Origin: Virgibacillus_F necropolis_A
GTDB taxonomy: Bacteria > Bacillota > Bacilli > Bacillales > Amphibacillaceae
NCBI RefSeq assembly: GCF_044793635.1
Contig: NZ_CP084992.1
Location: forward strand, 1,054,001 to 1,118,000
Direction: 5' to 3'
Length of the DNA: 64,000 bases
This document shows positions 15,297 to 24,246 of the stretch, piece after piece. How positions within the stretch are numbered: the stretch's first letter is position 1; every line of letters starts with the position of its first letter. The translations under genes were made by a program, and so were the position numbers. The notes under the pieces were generated by a model. That model made no database searches and had not been told where the DNA came from. It saw nothing but the letters and a program-made list of their open reading frames with translations.

Positions 15297-16433
15297 CTAT
15301 TCTTTATTCGGAACGCTAATAAATATAGCAGTCCCCTCATTTATAATAGAGTTTATTTTAAATGTGCCATCAAGCATGTCCACTCTTTCACGCATTCCAA
15401 TCAGCCCAAAAGAATTATCGGTTTTTATGTTTGGATCAAAGCCGCGGCCATTATCTTTAACAATCATTACCAGGTTATTTCGTTTTATTTCTAATTTAAC
15501 CATAATGTGTGTTGCTTCAGCATGTTTAATCGAATTCTGAACTGATTCTTGAACGAGGCGAAAAAAAGCAACCTCATATTTCTGATTAAAACGCCGTTCA
15601 TTTCCGATCGCAATAAATTCAATTTTGAGCCCTGTATAATCTGCAACATTAGCAATATATTTTTTTAATGTAGGCACTAATCCTAAATCATCTAACGCCA
15701 TTGGTCGTAAGTCGTAAATAATTCTGCGTACCTCATATAAAGAAGTTCGAATCATTTTACGCATACTACTAATCTCTTTTCGCACATGATCCAAGTCGCC
15801 TTGGCGGAATGTACGATCGACTATTTCAGACCGAAGCAAAATATTCGCAAGCATTTGAGCAGGTCCATCATGAATTTCTCTTGATATTTTCCTACGCTCT
15901 TCTTCCTGTGCTTCAATTATTTTCAGGCCAAATTGATGTTTTTCTTTTGCATCTTCAATTAATTCATTTACTTGTTTAAAATCATCATTTAAATAGGTTA
16001 AAATTACTGTGATTTTGCCGGCTAATCCTTCAGCCCGATCTATTGTTTGATCTAATACAAGTAAGCGTCGCTCAAGATCATCACGCTTTTCACGTAATGC
16101 TTTTTCTTGTTGCTGAATCATTGCAAGGTCGGTTTGCATGGCATGCGTATTTTCATATACTTGTCGTATTTCAGCTTCAGAATAGCGTTCAAAGTATTTG
16201 CTTACCTCTGATAGCTTCCTTCTTGAAAATCGCACCTTTTGTTCAAGCTGATCTCCATTAGTGATATGCTCTATGACTCGGTTCTTGGTTTCCAGCAATT
16301 CTTGTGTCAAAAGCTCGTACTCTTTCCGAGATTCTTCACTAATATTAAAAATTTCATCCTTGCTGTTTTCAACAACCTCGACCATTTCATCAATGATGCC
16401 ATCTAAGGCTCTTTCGGATGTCTTCATCACCAT
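15297..16433 (-). CDS. degS: Sensor histidine kinase DegS
   Basis: DegS is a cytoplasmic histidine kinase without membrane segments that phosphorylates DegU. The sequence has the long N-terminal coiled-coil sensor part, the phosphorylation site HDGPAQ (His about 188, close to His189 of B. subtilis DegS), and an HATPase domain with the DNGRGFD box and the GLIGMRERVD segment. The start is judged to be the ATG at 16433, after GGTGA. A GTG at 16430 and an ATG at 16427 are near-equal options, while the longer frame from 16499 lacks a ribosome binding site. It is divergent from yvyE, as in B. subtilis. Confidence 0.95.
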   Translation of the reverse strand: MVMKTSERALDGIIDEMVEVVENSKDEIFNISEESRKEYELLTQELLETKNRVIEHITNGDQLEQKVRFSRRKLSEVSKYFERYSEAEIRQVYENTHAMQTDLAMIQQQEKALREKRDDLERRLLVLDQTIDRAEGLAGKITVILTYLNDDFKQVNELIEDAKEKHQFGLKIIEAQEEERRKISREIHDGPAQMLANILLRSEIVDRTFRQGDLDHVRKEISSMRKMIRTSLYEVRRIIYDLRPMALDDLGLVPTLKKYIANVADYTGLKIEFIAIGNERRFNQKYEVAFFRLVQESVQNSIKHAEATHIMVKLEIKRNNLVMIVKDNGRGFDPNIKTDNSFGLIGMRERVDMLDGTFKINSIINEGTAIFISVPNKE

Positions 16434-16616
16434 TTCTCTCACCAACCTATGTATATATATTTCGAATCGTATTACTTTTTTATTAGGGTCTTTTAGCATA
16501 CTTAATGGTATTTTATTCTTTTTCCTAGGAAAATGGTATAGGTTTTTGCTACCAGTTCTTTATTTGCACTTATACCCCCATTTGTAATAATGTTAACATA
16601 GGAGGTTAAATGCTAC

Positions 16617-17249
16617 ATGCTATCTAATTATTATACCATTAAAAAAGAAGGATCTAATCAAACTGTCATTCAAAAGTCCCGCTTTATCGGTCATGTAAAA
16701 CGTGTAGAAACGGAAGATGAAGCACGTTCCTTCATTAACGAACTCAAGAAAAAATTTCATGATGCAAATCATAATTGCTCTGCCTATATAATTGGAGAAC
16801 ACGATCACATACAAAAAGCAAATGATGATGGTGAACCCAGCGGTACGGCCGGTGTACCTATCCTAGAGGTTTTGAAAAAACAACAACTGAAAGACACCGT
16901 CATTGTGGTGACACGTTATTTTGGCGGAATTAAATTAGGAGCTGGCGGATTAATTCGAGCTTATGGTGGGTCTGCATCAGATGTTATAAAAGCCACTGGT
17001 GTAGTAGAACGTCAATTAATGCAGGGCTTGCTCGTGACCGTGGATTATGGACTGCTAGGAAAATTGGAAAATGTATTCCGCACATCAGAACATGTATTAT
17101 CTAAGATAGATTATTTGGAGCAAGTTGTATTTCATATGTACATAAAAACCAAACATGTACAGGAGTTTAAGGATTGGGTTGTGGATCTAACAAGTAATCA
17201 AGTATCGATTGAGGATAAAGATCATGCTTATATTGAGATTGATAGATAG
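16617..17249 (+). CDS. yvyE: YigZ/IMPACT-family protein (YvyE)
   Basis: A 210-residue UPF0029/IMPACT family protein of uncertain role, proposed to act in translation or stress control. It shows the family core (KSRFIGHV, then FHDANHNCSAYIIG, DDGEPSGTAGVPIL, TRYFGGIKLGAGGLIRAYG) and the smaller C-terminal domain. It is divergent from degS, as in B. subtilis. AGGAGG lies 11 bases before the chosen ATG. A closer ATG at 16610 in another frame opens only a five-codon peptide, a possible mini leader. Confidence 0.93.
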   Translation: MLSNYYTIKKEGSNQTVIQKSRFIGHVKRVETEDEARSFINELKKKFHDANHNCSAYIIGEHDHIQKANDDGEPSGTAGVPILEVLKKQQLKDTVIVVTRYFGGIKLGAGGLIRAYGGSASDVIKATGVVERQLMQGLLVTVDYGLLGKLENVFRTSEHVLSKIDYLEQVVFHMYIKTKHVQEFKDWVVDLTSNQVSIEDKDHAYIEIDR

Positions 17250-17257
17250 AAACAAAA

Positions 17258-17295
17258 TCCATCAAGAGCGTTTTAAACGCTTTTGATGGACTTTT
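17258..17295. terminator. Bidirectional terminator between yvyE and nagB
   Basis: A long hairpin (TCCATCAA.AGCGTTT with AAACGCT.TTGATGGA) followed by CTTTT on the plus strand. It separates the convergent genes and touches the nagB stop. Confidence 0.85.
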
Positions 17296-18019
17296 ACAAT
17301 TTGGATAGCGCTGCCTCATCGGCAACAATCGTCACATTGTTATGTTTCTGTAAAATAGACGCTGGAAAGCTTTCACTAACATCGCCATTGATGAACCTAG
17401 ATAGTGCCTCGGCCTTTTTCTCTCCAGATACGAGAACAATAATTTCTTTACTTTCCCTAATCGTTTCAATTCCCATGGTAATAGCTCTGGTTGGAACATC
17501 CTCTATCGAACCAAAAAATCTAGCATTTGCCTGGCGCGTTGATTCAGCTAAATTTACAATGTGTGTCCTGCTTGTAAAAGGGGTTCCTGGCTCATTAAAA
17601 CCAATATGACCATTTGTCCCTATTCCAAGGATTTGTATATCAATATTCCCATTCTCATGGATTATTTTTTCATAATCCTTACATTCTGATTGAACATCTG
17701 TCACATCCCCATTTGGAACATGAGCTTTCTCCATATCTATATCAATATGCTGGAATAGATGATCCTTCATATAATGGTGATAGCTATTAGGGTGATCCAT
17801 CGAAAGACCAATATATTCATCTAAATTAAAGGTAGTTGTATCTTTAAATGAAACTTCTCCACTACGATATTCTTCAATTAATTTTTTATATAATCCCTCT
17901 GGTGTTGATCCAGTAGCCAGTCCTAAAACAGGATGTGGTACACTGTTTATTTTATCCAATAAAATAGAACAAGCCTTTTCACTCATTTCATCGTAATTCT
18001 TTACTTTTAATACATTCAT
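17294..18019 (-). CDS. nagB: Glucosamine-6-phosphate deaminase
   Basis: NagB converts glucosamine-6-phosphate to fructose-6-phosphate and ammonia. The 241-residue protein has the family blocks LGLATGSTPEGLY, TFNLDEYIG (catalytic Asp/Glu region), GIGTNGHIGFNEPG and the ITMGIETI segment. The start is the ATG at 18019, with AAGGAGG nine bases upstream; the ribosome binding site overlaps the end of nagA, so the genes are tightly coupled. With nagA and the PTS transporter it makes a complete N-acetylglucosamine route. Confidence 0.97.
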   Translation of the reverse strand: MNVLKVKNYDEMSEKACSILLDKINSVPHPVLGLATGSTPEGLYKKLIEEYRSGEVSFKDTTTFNLDEYIGLSMDHPNSYHHYMKDHLFQHIDIDMEKAHVPNGDVTDVQSECKDYEKIIHENGNIDIQILGIGTNGHIGFNEPGTPFTSRTHIVNLAESTRQANARFFGSIEDVPTRAITMGIETIRESKEIIVLVSGEKKAEALSRFINGDVSESFPASILQKHNNVTIVADEAALSKL

Positions 18020-18023
18020 AGAG

Positions 18024-19202
18024 CTATACCTCCTTATATGCAATAGTTCCTCTACAGATGGTGTGATGAATCGTTAACGTTTCATCAACGAGTAAAAGAT
18101 CCGCATCTTTTCCGGCTTCAATACTCCCTTTTTTATGAAAAATTCCAATTTGCTTAGCAGGATTTACCGAAGCCATTTCGATAATATCCCCGATTGCTAC
18201 TTGTGATAACTGCAGCATATTTTTAACTCCATCATTCATTTTCAAAATACTGCCAGCTAATGTCCCATCTTCCAATACTGCGCGATCAGTCGAAACAATA
18301 ACAGGTTGCCCTCCAAGCTCATAATTTCCAGCATTCAGGCATTTTGCACGCATTGCATCAGTTATCAATATCAGACGCTCACTTCCCATATTGTCATAAA
18401 TCAATTGCATCATTTCAGGCGATACGTGAATCCCGTCTGCAATTAATTCAGCACGTAATTCTGCATTCTGCAAAGCAGCTCCAACTACACCAATATCCCG
18501 ATGATGAATTCCTGACATTGCATTACAAATATGGGTAACTTGTCTTACACCATGTTTTACCGCTTCATTCATATCAGTGAACCCACTTTTCGTATGGCCA
18601 GCTGAAACATTCACACCAGATTGATGTAGGAACTTAATAAATGTTCCTTCAGGATCATGTTCGGGCGCCATTGTGATGGTCTTAATCATATTGTTAGCAG
18701 CCTTCTGCCATTGGCGATACAGATCAATATCCGGTTTCAAAATATGTTCAAGTGGCTGTGCTCCTGCCTTGCTTTTTTCAATAAACGGGCCTTCTAAGTG
18801 GACACCAATTACTTCTGCATATCCTGATTTACTTGGATAATTAGCAACATTTTTAAGTGTAGACTCAATTGAATCTTTTGATTGGGTAATGGTTGTTGCA
18901 AGATAGCTGGTTGTCCCTTCTTTCGGAAGCACCTCAGAAATCGCATCAAGGGCCGCTTCCGTAGCATCCATCACGTCAGCACCGTTCGCCCCGTGTATAT
19001 GCCCATCAATAAAACCGGGAATCAGGCTTTTACCGGTTCCATCAATAACCGTTGCATGTTGAGGTATATCTGCAGGGGTAACTTTATCATGATGAATTGC
19101 TTGGATCTTATCATTTACAATTACAATAGATCCGTCTTCTATTATTTTATTTTCCATATAAATTCTCGTGTTATTAATAATTAATACGCGATCCTTAATC
19201 AT
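18024..19202 (-). CDS. nagA: N-acetylglucosamine-6-phosphate deacetylase
   Basis: NagA removes acetate from N-acetylglucosamine-6-phosphate, feeding NagB. The 392-residue amidohydrolase has the metal-site motif PGFIDGHIHGANGAD, the VHLEGPF segment with the metal-binding Glu, H-containing AGHTKSGF and VTHICNAM, and the catalytic Asp in LITDAM. It is the first gene of nagA-nagB, divergent from nagR, with NagR-type operators in the gap between them. AAAGGG lies ten bases before the ATG. Confidence 0.97.
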   Translation of the reverse strand: MIKDRVLIINNTRIYMENKIIEDGSIVIVNDKIQAIHHDKVTPADIPQHATVIDGTGKSLIPGFIDGHIHGANGADVMDATEAALDAISEVLPKEGTTSYLATTITQSKDSIESTLKNVANYPSKSGYAEVIGVHLEGPFIEKSKAGAQPLEHILKPDIDLYRQWQKAANNMIKTITMAPEHDPEGTFIKFLHQSGVNVSAGHTKSGFTDMNEAVKHGVRQVTHICNAMSGIHHRDIGVVGAALQNAELRAELIADGIHVSPEMMQLIYDNMGSERLILITDAMRAKCLNAGNYELGGQPVIVSTDRAVLEDGTLAGSILKMNDGVKNMLQLSQVAIGDIIEMASVNPAKQIGIFHKKGSIEAGKDADLLLVDETLTIHHTICRGTIAYKEV

Positions 19203-19247
19203 TATGGGTCAACCCTTTCTATCGTTAACGTTAGCATATAAATATAT

Positions 19248-19282
19248 AGTTGTCTATACATTTATATAGGTATATACAACTT
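19248..19282. promoter_or_regulatory. Two NagR-type operators in the nagA/nagR intergenic region
   Basis: Two related 16-base sites, AGTTGTCTATACATTT (from 19248) and ATAGGTATATACAACT (ending near 19281), both resemble the palindrome AGTTGTCTATACAACT. The same site appears almost perfectly before the PTS gene (22354-22369). This fits the HutC/GntR-type NagR operator with a GTCTA/TATAC core. It probably gives divergent control of nagA-nagB and nagR. Confidence 0.7.
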
Positions 19283-19346
19283 GTTTATACTTTGATAAAA
19301 TTCAAGTAATAAACGTGATCGAACCTAGTTTTGGAAGGAGATTATC

Positions 19347-20075
19347 ATGATCAATAAAAATTCACCATTGCCCATTTATTATCAACTTGAAGAGGAAATC
19401 CGACTACAGATTACTGCCGGAAAACTAAAACCAGGTGAATTATTACCGTCTGAACGTGAGTATGCGGAACGATATGATATTAGTCGTATGACTGTACGTC
19501 AGGCGATTAACAACTTGGCTTCTGAAGGATTGCTGTATCGTCAAAAAGGACGAGGAACATTCATTTCAGAGAAAAAGTTCGAGCAGGATTTACAAGGGCT
19601 GACTAGTTTTAGTGAAGATATGCGAGAACGTGGATTAACCCCTTCCAATAAAATTATTAGTTTTCAGCTGATTGAAGCAAATAAGCGAATCGCCGAAACC
19701 TTACAATTAGATATAAATGAAGAAGTTTATGAAATCAAACGAATTAGGTACGCAAATGAATCTCCCATTGCAGTGGAAACAATCTATACCCCTAAACGAC
19801 TGGTTGGGGATTTAAGTCAAAAAAATGTTGAAGAATCTTTTTATAATTATATTGAAATAAAGCTAAATCTTACTATTGCATATGGTGATCAGGTCATCGA
19901 GTCTGCCTTGGCAAATAAGTTCGAAATTGAAAGCCTTAACCTCAAAAAAGGCGACCCAATCTTGATCATGCATCGAACCAGCTACTTATCAGATGAAAAT
20001 GTAACCCCACTTGAATTTGTAAATTCAGCTTACAGTGCTGATAAGTACAAATTTAAACTACAGATGAGAAGATAG
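19347..20075 (+). CDS. nagR: GntR/HutC-family repressor of amino-sugar use (NagR)
   Basis: A 242-residue transcription factor: winged helix-turn-helix at about 8-70 (IYYQLEEEIR, LPSEREYAERYDISRMTVRQAINNLASEGLLYR..GRGTF) and a UTRA effector domain (about 90-240). It matches B. subtilis NagR (YvoA), which senses amino-sugar phosphates. It is divergent from nagA-nagB and followed by the transporter gene on the other strand. GGAAGGAG precedes the ATG. Matching operators before nagA and nagE support the assignment. Confidence 0.93.
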   Translation: MINKNSPLPIYYQLEEEIRLQITAGKLKPGELLPSEREYAERYDISRMTVRQAINNLASEGLLYRQKGRGTFISEKKFEQDLQGLTSFSEDMRERGLTPSNKIISFQLIEANKRIAETLQLDINEEVYEIKRIRYANESPIAVETIYTPKRLVGDLSQKNVEESFYNYIEIKLNLTIAYGDQVIESALANKFEIESLNLKKGDPILIMHRTSYLSDENVTPLEFVNSAYSADKYKFKLQMRR

Positions 20076-20106
20076 GGACAATCCGGGTTTGCATAATCCG
20101 GGCTTG

Positions 20107-20286
20107 GCGGACATCAGATCCGTTATTTGTGACAAAATGGGTAAATTCCCAATGTTCGCGGACATAGGTTCCGCTATTTTGTATAAAAGCAGTAATTTCC
20201 TTGTGTTTTTTCGTAAATAACGTACTCAGTGTCCTACTAGCCTTGAATTAGGATCATTTAATTAAAATAACGGATTCCATGTCCGC
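20107..20286. repeat. Palindromic intergenic repeat with four GCGGACAT-type arms
   Basis: The outer arms GCGGACATCAGATCCGTTATTT (split here as GCGGACAT and ATCCGTTATTT; 20107-20128) and AAATAACGGATTCC plus ATGTCCGC (ending at 20286) are inverted copies. Inside lie one more direct copy (GCGGACAT, GTTCCGCTATTT near 20154) and one more inverted copy (AAATAACGTACT, GTGTCC). I see no gene in it. Confidence 0.7.
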
Positions 20287-20309
20287 ATAAGATATTAAGA
20301 GCCTTTTAC

Positions 20310-20352
20310 AAAAGGGTGAAGTGGCACATTCTATGCCACTTCACCCTTTTTT
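20310..20352. terminator. Bidirectional terminator between nagR and the PTS gene
   Basis: A near-perfect 15-base stem (AAAAGGGTGAAGTGG with its complement) with a short loop and T runs on both strands, between the convergent genes. Confidence 0.88.
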
Positions 20353-20355
20353 ACT

Positions 20356-22290
20356 TTATTTAATATCAATAATCCCTTTATTGCCCGCTCCAATTGTTCC
20401 TGATTGAAGCAACTCCACACTTTCATTTTCACTTAAGTTAGTAAACACAATTGGTGAAACAGTAGATGTCGCATTTGCCTTAACGTAATCTAGATCAACC
20501 TTAACAAGTACGTCACCCTTTTTAACCTTGTCGCCTTCCTTCACATAAACATCGAAGCCAACACCTTCTAACTCAACTGTATCCAGTCCAATGTGTACTA
20601 GAATTTCGTGACCAGATTCCGATTGAATTCCAACTGCATGCTTTGTTGGGAATACATTCAGGATTTCACCATCAACAGGCGATACATACAATCCATCCTC
20701 AGGATCAATTGCAAAACCATCACCCATCATTTTTTGTGAAAAAACCTGATCAGGTACTTCTGTAATTGGCATCATTGTTCCTTTAACAGGCATTACAAAT
20801 TCATCGGCGTTAAATCCTTGCGTTTGAACGGAAGTGTCATTTGCCTCTTTAGCATTTGAATCAGTAGGAGCTTCCATATTTCCTTGATCCATTCGTTTTC
20901 TCATAGCATCAGCTAAGAATTCAACGGTTGTCCCTACAATAACTTGTAAATTTTTCTTATTCACTTTCATTACACCATTCGCGCCTTGGCGTTTTAACGC
21001 TTTCTCATCAACTTTACTCATATCATTCATTTGTAAGCGAAGTCTTGTAGCACAATAGTCCAGCGTCTTAATGTTTTCAGGTCCACCCAATGCATCCAAA
21101 TAGTGATAAGCCGTTCCATCATAATTTTTGCGACCTTTTCCACTTGAAGGTGCTCCAGTTTGTTCATTTTCTTCTACGTAAACCTCATCGTCGTCCTCGC
21201 GACCAGGTGTTTTCAAATCCAGTTTCTTGATCAGTACATAGAAAACCACAAAATAAATCAATCCAAAAATTACACCTTGTACAAGTAATAACAATGGTCT
21301 TGATGCAATTCCGAAATTGAGAAGATAATCGATAAGCCCTGCTGAGAAGCCAAAGCCATGTTTAATATCCAACCAAAACGATACCATCATAGATAGTCCT
21401 GTTAAAATTGCATGTACTAGATACAATAAAGGACTTAGAAACATAAATGAATACTCAATCGGTTCCGTAATTCCCGTTAGAAACGATGTTAATGCAATAC
21501 TTCCAAGGAATCCTCCAACCGCCGCTTTACGATGTTTTTTCGCTGCGGCAAACATTGCTAAACACGCTGCAGGTAAACCAAACATCATGATTGGGAAGAA
21601 CCCTGCCATAAAGAACCCTGCATCTGGATCACCATTTAAGAAACGGTTAATTTCTCCATGCCATGTTTGTCCAGCAGCATCAACAAATGTTCCAAAGTCA
21701 AACCAAATTAATGTGTTAACAACGTGATGTAACCCAATCGGAATTAATAACCGATTAAAGAAACCGTATGCCCCAACACCAACAGCACCAGAGTTAATAA
21801 ACCAACTACCTAATGAATTAATTCCGTCTTGAACTGGTCCCCATAATAGACCAATTACCCCTGCTACAAGAACCATTAAAACCGATGTAATAATCGGCAC
21901 AAAACGTTTTCCACCAAAAAATGCTAAGAACTCTGGTAGCTGAATATCATGAAATTTATTATACAAATGTCCGGCAGCTATACCAGCTATTATCCCGGCA
22001 AATACCCCGAGATCAAGTTCGTCATTAATTGCTTTATATCCACCACTAAAAACCAGATAACCTACAGCACCTGATAGCGCGGCAGATCCATTCCCGTCTC
22101 GCGAAAATCCGATAGCTATACCAATAGCAAATATAAGACCTAAATTATCTAAAATACCTCCACCCGCGGCAGATACAAACGGAATATCAAATACATCCGG
22201 TGCACCAAGTCGTACTAACAATGCCGCAGCAGGTAGCATTGCAATCGGAAGCATTAACGATTTTCCGAGTCGTTGCAAATACCCTAACAT
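20356..22290 (-). CDS. nagE: PTS N-acetylglucosamine transporter, EIICBA fusion
   Basis: This membrane permease imports and phosphorylates N-acetylglucosamine. The 644 residues hold an EIIC domain (about 1-360, ten or so hydrophobic segments, with the NagE-like start GYLQRLGKSLMLPIAMLPAAALL), an EIIB domain with phospho-cysteine C413 in DYCATRLRL, and an EIIA domain with phospho-histidine H566 in LVHIGLDT. The fused EIIA sets it apart from the B. subtilis NagP, which lacks it. AGGAGG precedes the ATG. A promoter whose -35 is covered by a NagR-type operator lies upstream. The substrate is inferred from EIIC similarity and the nag context. Confidence 0.93.
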   Translation of the reverse strand: MLGYLQRLGKSLMLPIAMLPAAALLVRLGAPDVFDIPFVSAAGGGILDNLGLIFAIGIAIGFSRDGNGSAALSGAVGYLVFSGGYKAINDELDLGVFAGIIAGIAAGHLYNKFHDIQLPEFLAFFGGKRFVPIITSVLMVLVAGVIGLLWGPVQDGINSLGSWFINSGAVGVGAYGFFNRLLIPIGLHHVVNTLIWFDFGTFVDAAGQTWHGEINRFLNGDPDAGFFMAGFFPIMMFGLPAACLAMFAAAKKHRKAAVGGFLGSIALTSFLTGITEPIEYSFMFLSPLLYLVHAILTGLSMMVSFWLDIKHGFGFSAGLIDYLLNFGIASRPLLLLVQGVIFGLIYFVVFYVLIKKLDLKTPGREDDDEVYVEENEQTGAPSSGKGRKNYDGTAYHYLDALGGPENIKTLDYCATRLRLQMNDMSKVDEKALKRQGANGVMKVNKKNLQVIVGTTVEFLADAMRKRMDQGNMEAPTDSNAKEANDTSVQTQGFNADEFVMPVKGTMMPITEVPDQVFSQKMMGDGFAIDPEDGLYVSPVDGEILNVFPTKHAVGIQSESGHEILVHIGLDTVELEGVGFDVYVKEGDKVKKGDVLVKVDLDYVKANATSTVSPIVFTNLSENESVELLQSGTIGAGNKGIIDIK

Positions 22291-22333
22291 ATATAAACTC
22301 CTCCTGTTATTGTGAAATCGCTTTCTATGAAAA

Positions 22334-22369
22334 AGTATACCATCATGTTATATAGTTGTCTATACAACC
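22334..22369 (-). promoter_or_regulatory. nagE promoter with overlapping NagR operator
   Basis: On the minus strand TAGACA, 17 bases, TATACT make a sigma-A promoter (22334-22362). The operator AGTTGTCTATACAACC (22354-22369, plus-strand reading) covers the -35 box, so bound repressor would block RNA polymerase. Confidence 0.75.
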
Positions 22370-22393
22370 ATGTCGATAAAAATCGAATCATGT

Positions 22394-22882
22394 TTATCTA
22401 CGTCTTTTTATGAGGTTGTTAATAAAAACGATTGCCACCAATGCGATTAATGCACCAAACACGTCTAATCCGACATCTCCTGCATATGGCGTTCGATTTT
22501 GTGTAAAGCCTTGGTGAATTTCATCAGTCACAGCATAAAGACTTGTTAAGATAAACGAGATTGCGAGCCGTGCCTTAAAAGAAATTCGCAGTGTCTGTTT
22601 ACATGCAAGATAAAATAAACACATCAATATTAAATAAACCGAAACATGAGCACCTTTTCTTACAAAAAATTCGATGAATCCATTAATCCCAAGTGCTGCT
22701 ACACTTACTTGTGAATGGTGATAGGAAAAAGAAATACCTTCAACAATCGGGATCAGAAAAGAAAAATCAAGATACTCTGACATAAAAGGCTTAATGTCCT
22801 GTTCTTGATATGGTGTTGATGATGAGTAAAAAATGACTCCCATCCAACAAATTGGAAGGAGCCAATATGTATATTTTTTCAT
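22394..22882 (-). CDS. VanZ-like membrane protein
   Basis: A 162-residue membrane protein with four hydrophobic segments (about 5-20, 58-75, 80-97, 108-125 and 137-155, the first being signal-like). The VanZ-family signature is present: FVRKGAHV in the middle and the TDEIHQ.FTQNRTPYAGDVGLDVFGA stretch near the C-terminus (read as two parts, TDEIHQGFT and RTPYAGDVGLD). Some relatives give low-level teicoplanin resistance, but most have no known role. It follows the SIS-domain gene by 12 bases, so the two are probably cotranscribed. Confidence 0.9.
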   Translation of the reverse strand: MKKYTYWLLPICWMGVIFYSSSTPYQEQDIKPFMSEYLDFSFLIPIVEGISFSYHHSQVSVAALGINGFIEFFVRKGAHVSVYLILMCLFYLACKQTLRISFKARLAISFILTSLYAVTDEIHQGFTQNRTPYAGDVGLDVFGALIALVAIVFINNLIKRRR

Positions 22883-22894
22883 GTAAACCCCACT

Positions 22895-23617
22895 TTAAAA
22901 TTTTATTCTATCTTTATATTTATTTATTAATTCCTGATTATGTTGATCGGCACCTTCTAAATTACCACTTAAAAATACTGGAGGGTCAATGTTTTCCTCC
23001 GCTAGTATTGTGATAGATTCAGCAAGTACATTATTTATAATCGTAGCACCAATTGCTGTTGAAACAGGTCCATAATTTACTGCAACTTTTGAATGACTTA
23101 ACACTGCATCTCCTGTTGGTGCATGGTTATCTATTACTGTATTTACTACCTCATGCAGATACTTTCCGTTAACATGGCGGGATGGCTGACTTTCCGCATA
23201 TGTAATCGATGTAACCCCTATCACATAAGCACCTTTCTCTTTAGCTACCAGCGCTACATCGACTGGTACCGGATTTCGTCCTGACGTCGAAAATACAATC
23301 ATAACATCACCTGATTGAATTCCCTGTTCGTTCATAAACTGTTCGGCATAGTTGTTTTTTCGTTCTAGCGTAGAGGATTGAATAGCGCCTTCGTGAAGCA
23401 TTAACGGCTCATGTAAAATTGGATGAATAGGGACAAGTCCGCCAGCACGGTAAAAAGTCTCTTCTGTCAATATATGCGAATGCCCACATCCAAACAAATG
23501 GACGATACCATCCTGTTTGATTGAATAAGCAATCCTTTTGGCCGCTTTATTCATCGCTTCACTTTCATTCGCTTCTACTGTTTGAAGCAACTCCTGTATA
23601 CGAGAAAAATAGTTCAC
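22895..23617 (-). CDS. SIS-domain putative sugar isomerase (UPF0309 type)
   Basis: A 240-residue cytoplasmic protein with an SIS (sugar isomerase) fold: the phosphosugar-binding patterns HLFGCGHSHILTEE and MIVFSTSGRNPVPVD are clear, as in SIS_2/UPF0309 proteins. The substrate is unknown. The adjacent nag regulon suggests an amino-sugar phosphate, but this is only context. MurQ-type etherases share the fold, yet the length and the first motif fit UPF0309 better. The start is the ATG at 23617, with AAAGGATGGG upstream. Confidence 0.8.
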   Translation of the reverse strand: MNYFSRIQELLQTVEANESEAMNKAAKRIAYSIKQDGIVHLFGCGHSHILTEETFYRAGGLVPIHPILHEPLMLHEGAIQSSTLERKNNYAEQFMNEQGIQSGDVMIVFSTSGRNPVPVDVALVAKEKGAYVIGVTSITYAESQPSRHVNGKYLHEVVNTVIDNHAPTGDAVLSHSKVAVNYGPVSTAIGATIINNVLAESITILAEENIDPPVFLSGNLEGADQHNQELINKYKDRIKF

Positions 23618-23640
23618 TTTAACCCATCCTTTTAAGAATA

Positions 23641-23674
23641 ATAAAAAAACCGTATGCTATTTTAGCTCTACGGT
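23641..23674 (-). terminator. Terminator of sinI-sinR
   Basis: On the minus strand ACCGTA and TACGGT pair around a 14-base loop, followed by TTTTTTT, downstream of the sinR stop. Confidence 0.75.
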
Positions 23675-23686
23675 CAAGACAAAAAT

Positions 23687-24025
23687 TTAGTTATCCTGTT
23701 TTTTTCTCCATTTGTTAAAATCAAGATATTCTTTGAATTGTTCTTTTGATACTCCTGATTCCATTGCTTCCTGTACGATTTTCAACCATTCACCATCTAG
23801 TTTTTCCTCTATACTGGTAGCGTTTTCCTCACGTATTAATTCATTTACTGTGACACCTAATACGACACCGATTTTCTCAATAAACTGGATCGATGGGTTC
23901 GATTGGAGATTACGCTCAATTGAGCTTAAGTATGATTTGGCTACACCAGCTTTTTCTGCAAGTTCAGATATAGACATATTTTTATCTTGGCGCAGTTGTT
24001 TTATTTTTTCACCGATCAAGTCCAC
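23687..24025 (-). CDS. sinR: SinR-like master regulator of biofilm and motility
   Basis: SinR represses matrix operons in B. subtilis and is neutralised by SinI. About 112 residues (B. subtilis SinR has 111): Xre-type helix-turn-helix at the N-terminus (IGEKIKQLRQDKNMSISELAEKAGVAKSYLSSIERN and the PSIQFIEKI block) and a C-terminal SinI-type dimerisation segment (LDGEWLKIVQEAMESGVSKEQFKEYLDF). The start is the GTG at 24025 after AGGTAGGTG; a longer frame from 24082 has no ribosome binding site. It follows sinI by 62 bases and is followed by a terminator. A cyclic-di-GMP aptamer precedes the pair. Confidence 0.93.
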   Translation of the reverse strand: MDLIGEKIKQLRQDKNMSISELAEKAGVAKSYLSSIERNLQSNPSIQFIEKIGVVLGVTVNELIREENATSIEEKLDGEWLKIVQEAMESGVSKEQFKEYLDFNKWRKKQDN

Positions 24026-24087
24026 ACACCTACCTTTAGTGAAAGTATACCACAAAAAAGTGTATGGTTCTATATTAAGCACATTTT

Positions 24088-24228
24088 TTAATGATTAATA
24101 TTTTGATCAGTTTGTATTTCATTTAGAAACAATCTAACCTCCTCTACTGTAATTCCAATACTTTTCGCTTCCTGCAGCAACTCAACCCATTCGTAATCAA
24201 GATCTGTTTGATTCACCGTTTTCACCAT
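24088..24228 (-). CDS. sinI: SinI-like anti-repressor (46 residues)
   Basis: A short protein made of one SinI-type domain: LDYEWVELLQEAKSIGITVEEVRLFL aligns with the core of B. subtilis SinI (LDQEWVELM.EAKEANISPEEIRKYL) and with the C-terminal part of the adjacent SinR. SinI binds SinR and releases it from DNA. The start is the ATG at 24228, preceded by GGGGGC. It is too short for most gene callers. The cyclic-di-GMP riboswitch aptamer ends about 20 bases before its start codon, so its translation is the obvious regulatory target. Confidence 0.88.
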   Translation of the reverse strand: MVKTVNQTDLDYEWVELLQEAKSIGITVEEVRLFLNEIQTDQNINH

Positions 24229-24246
24229 TGTTAGCCCCCATTTATT

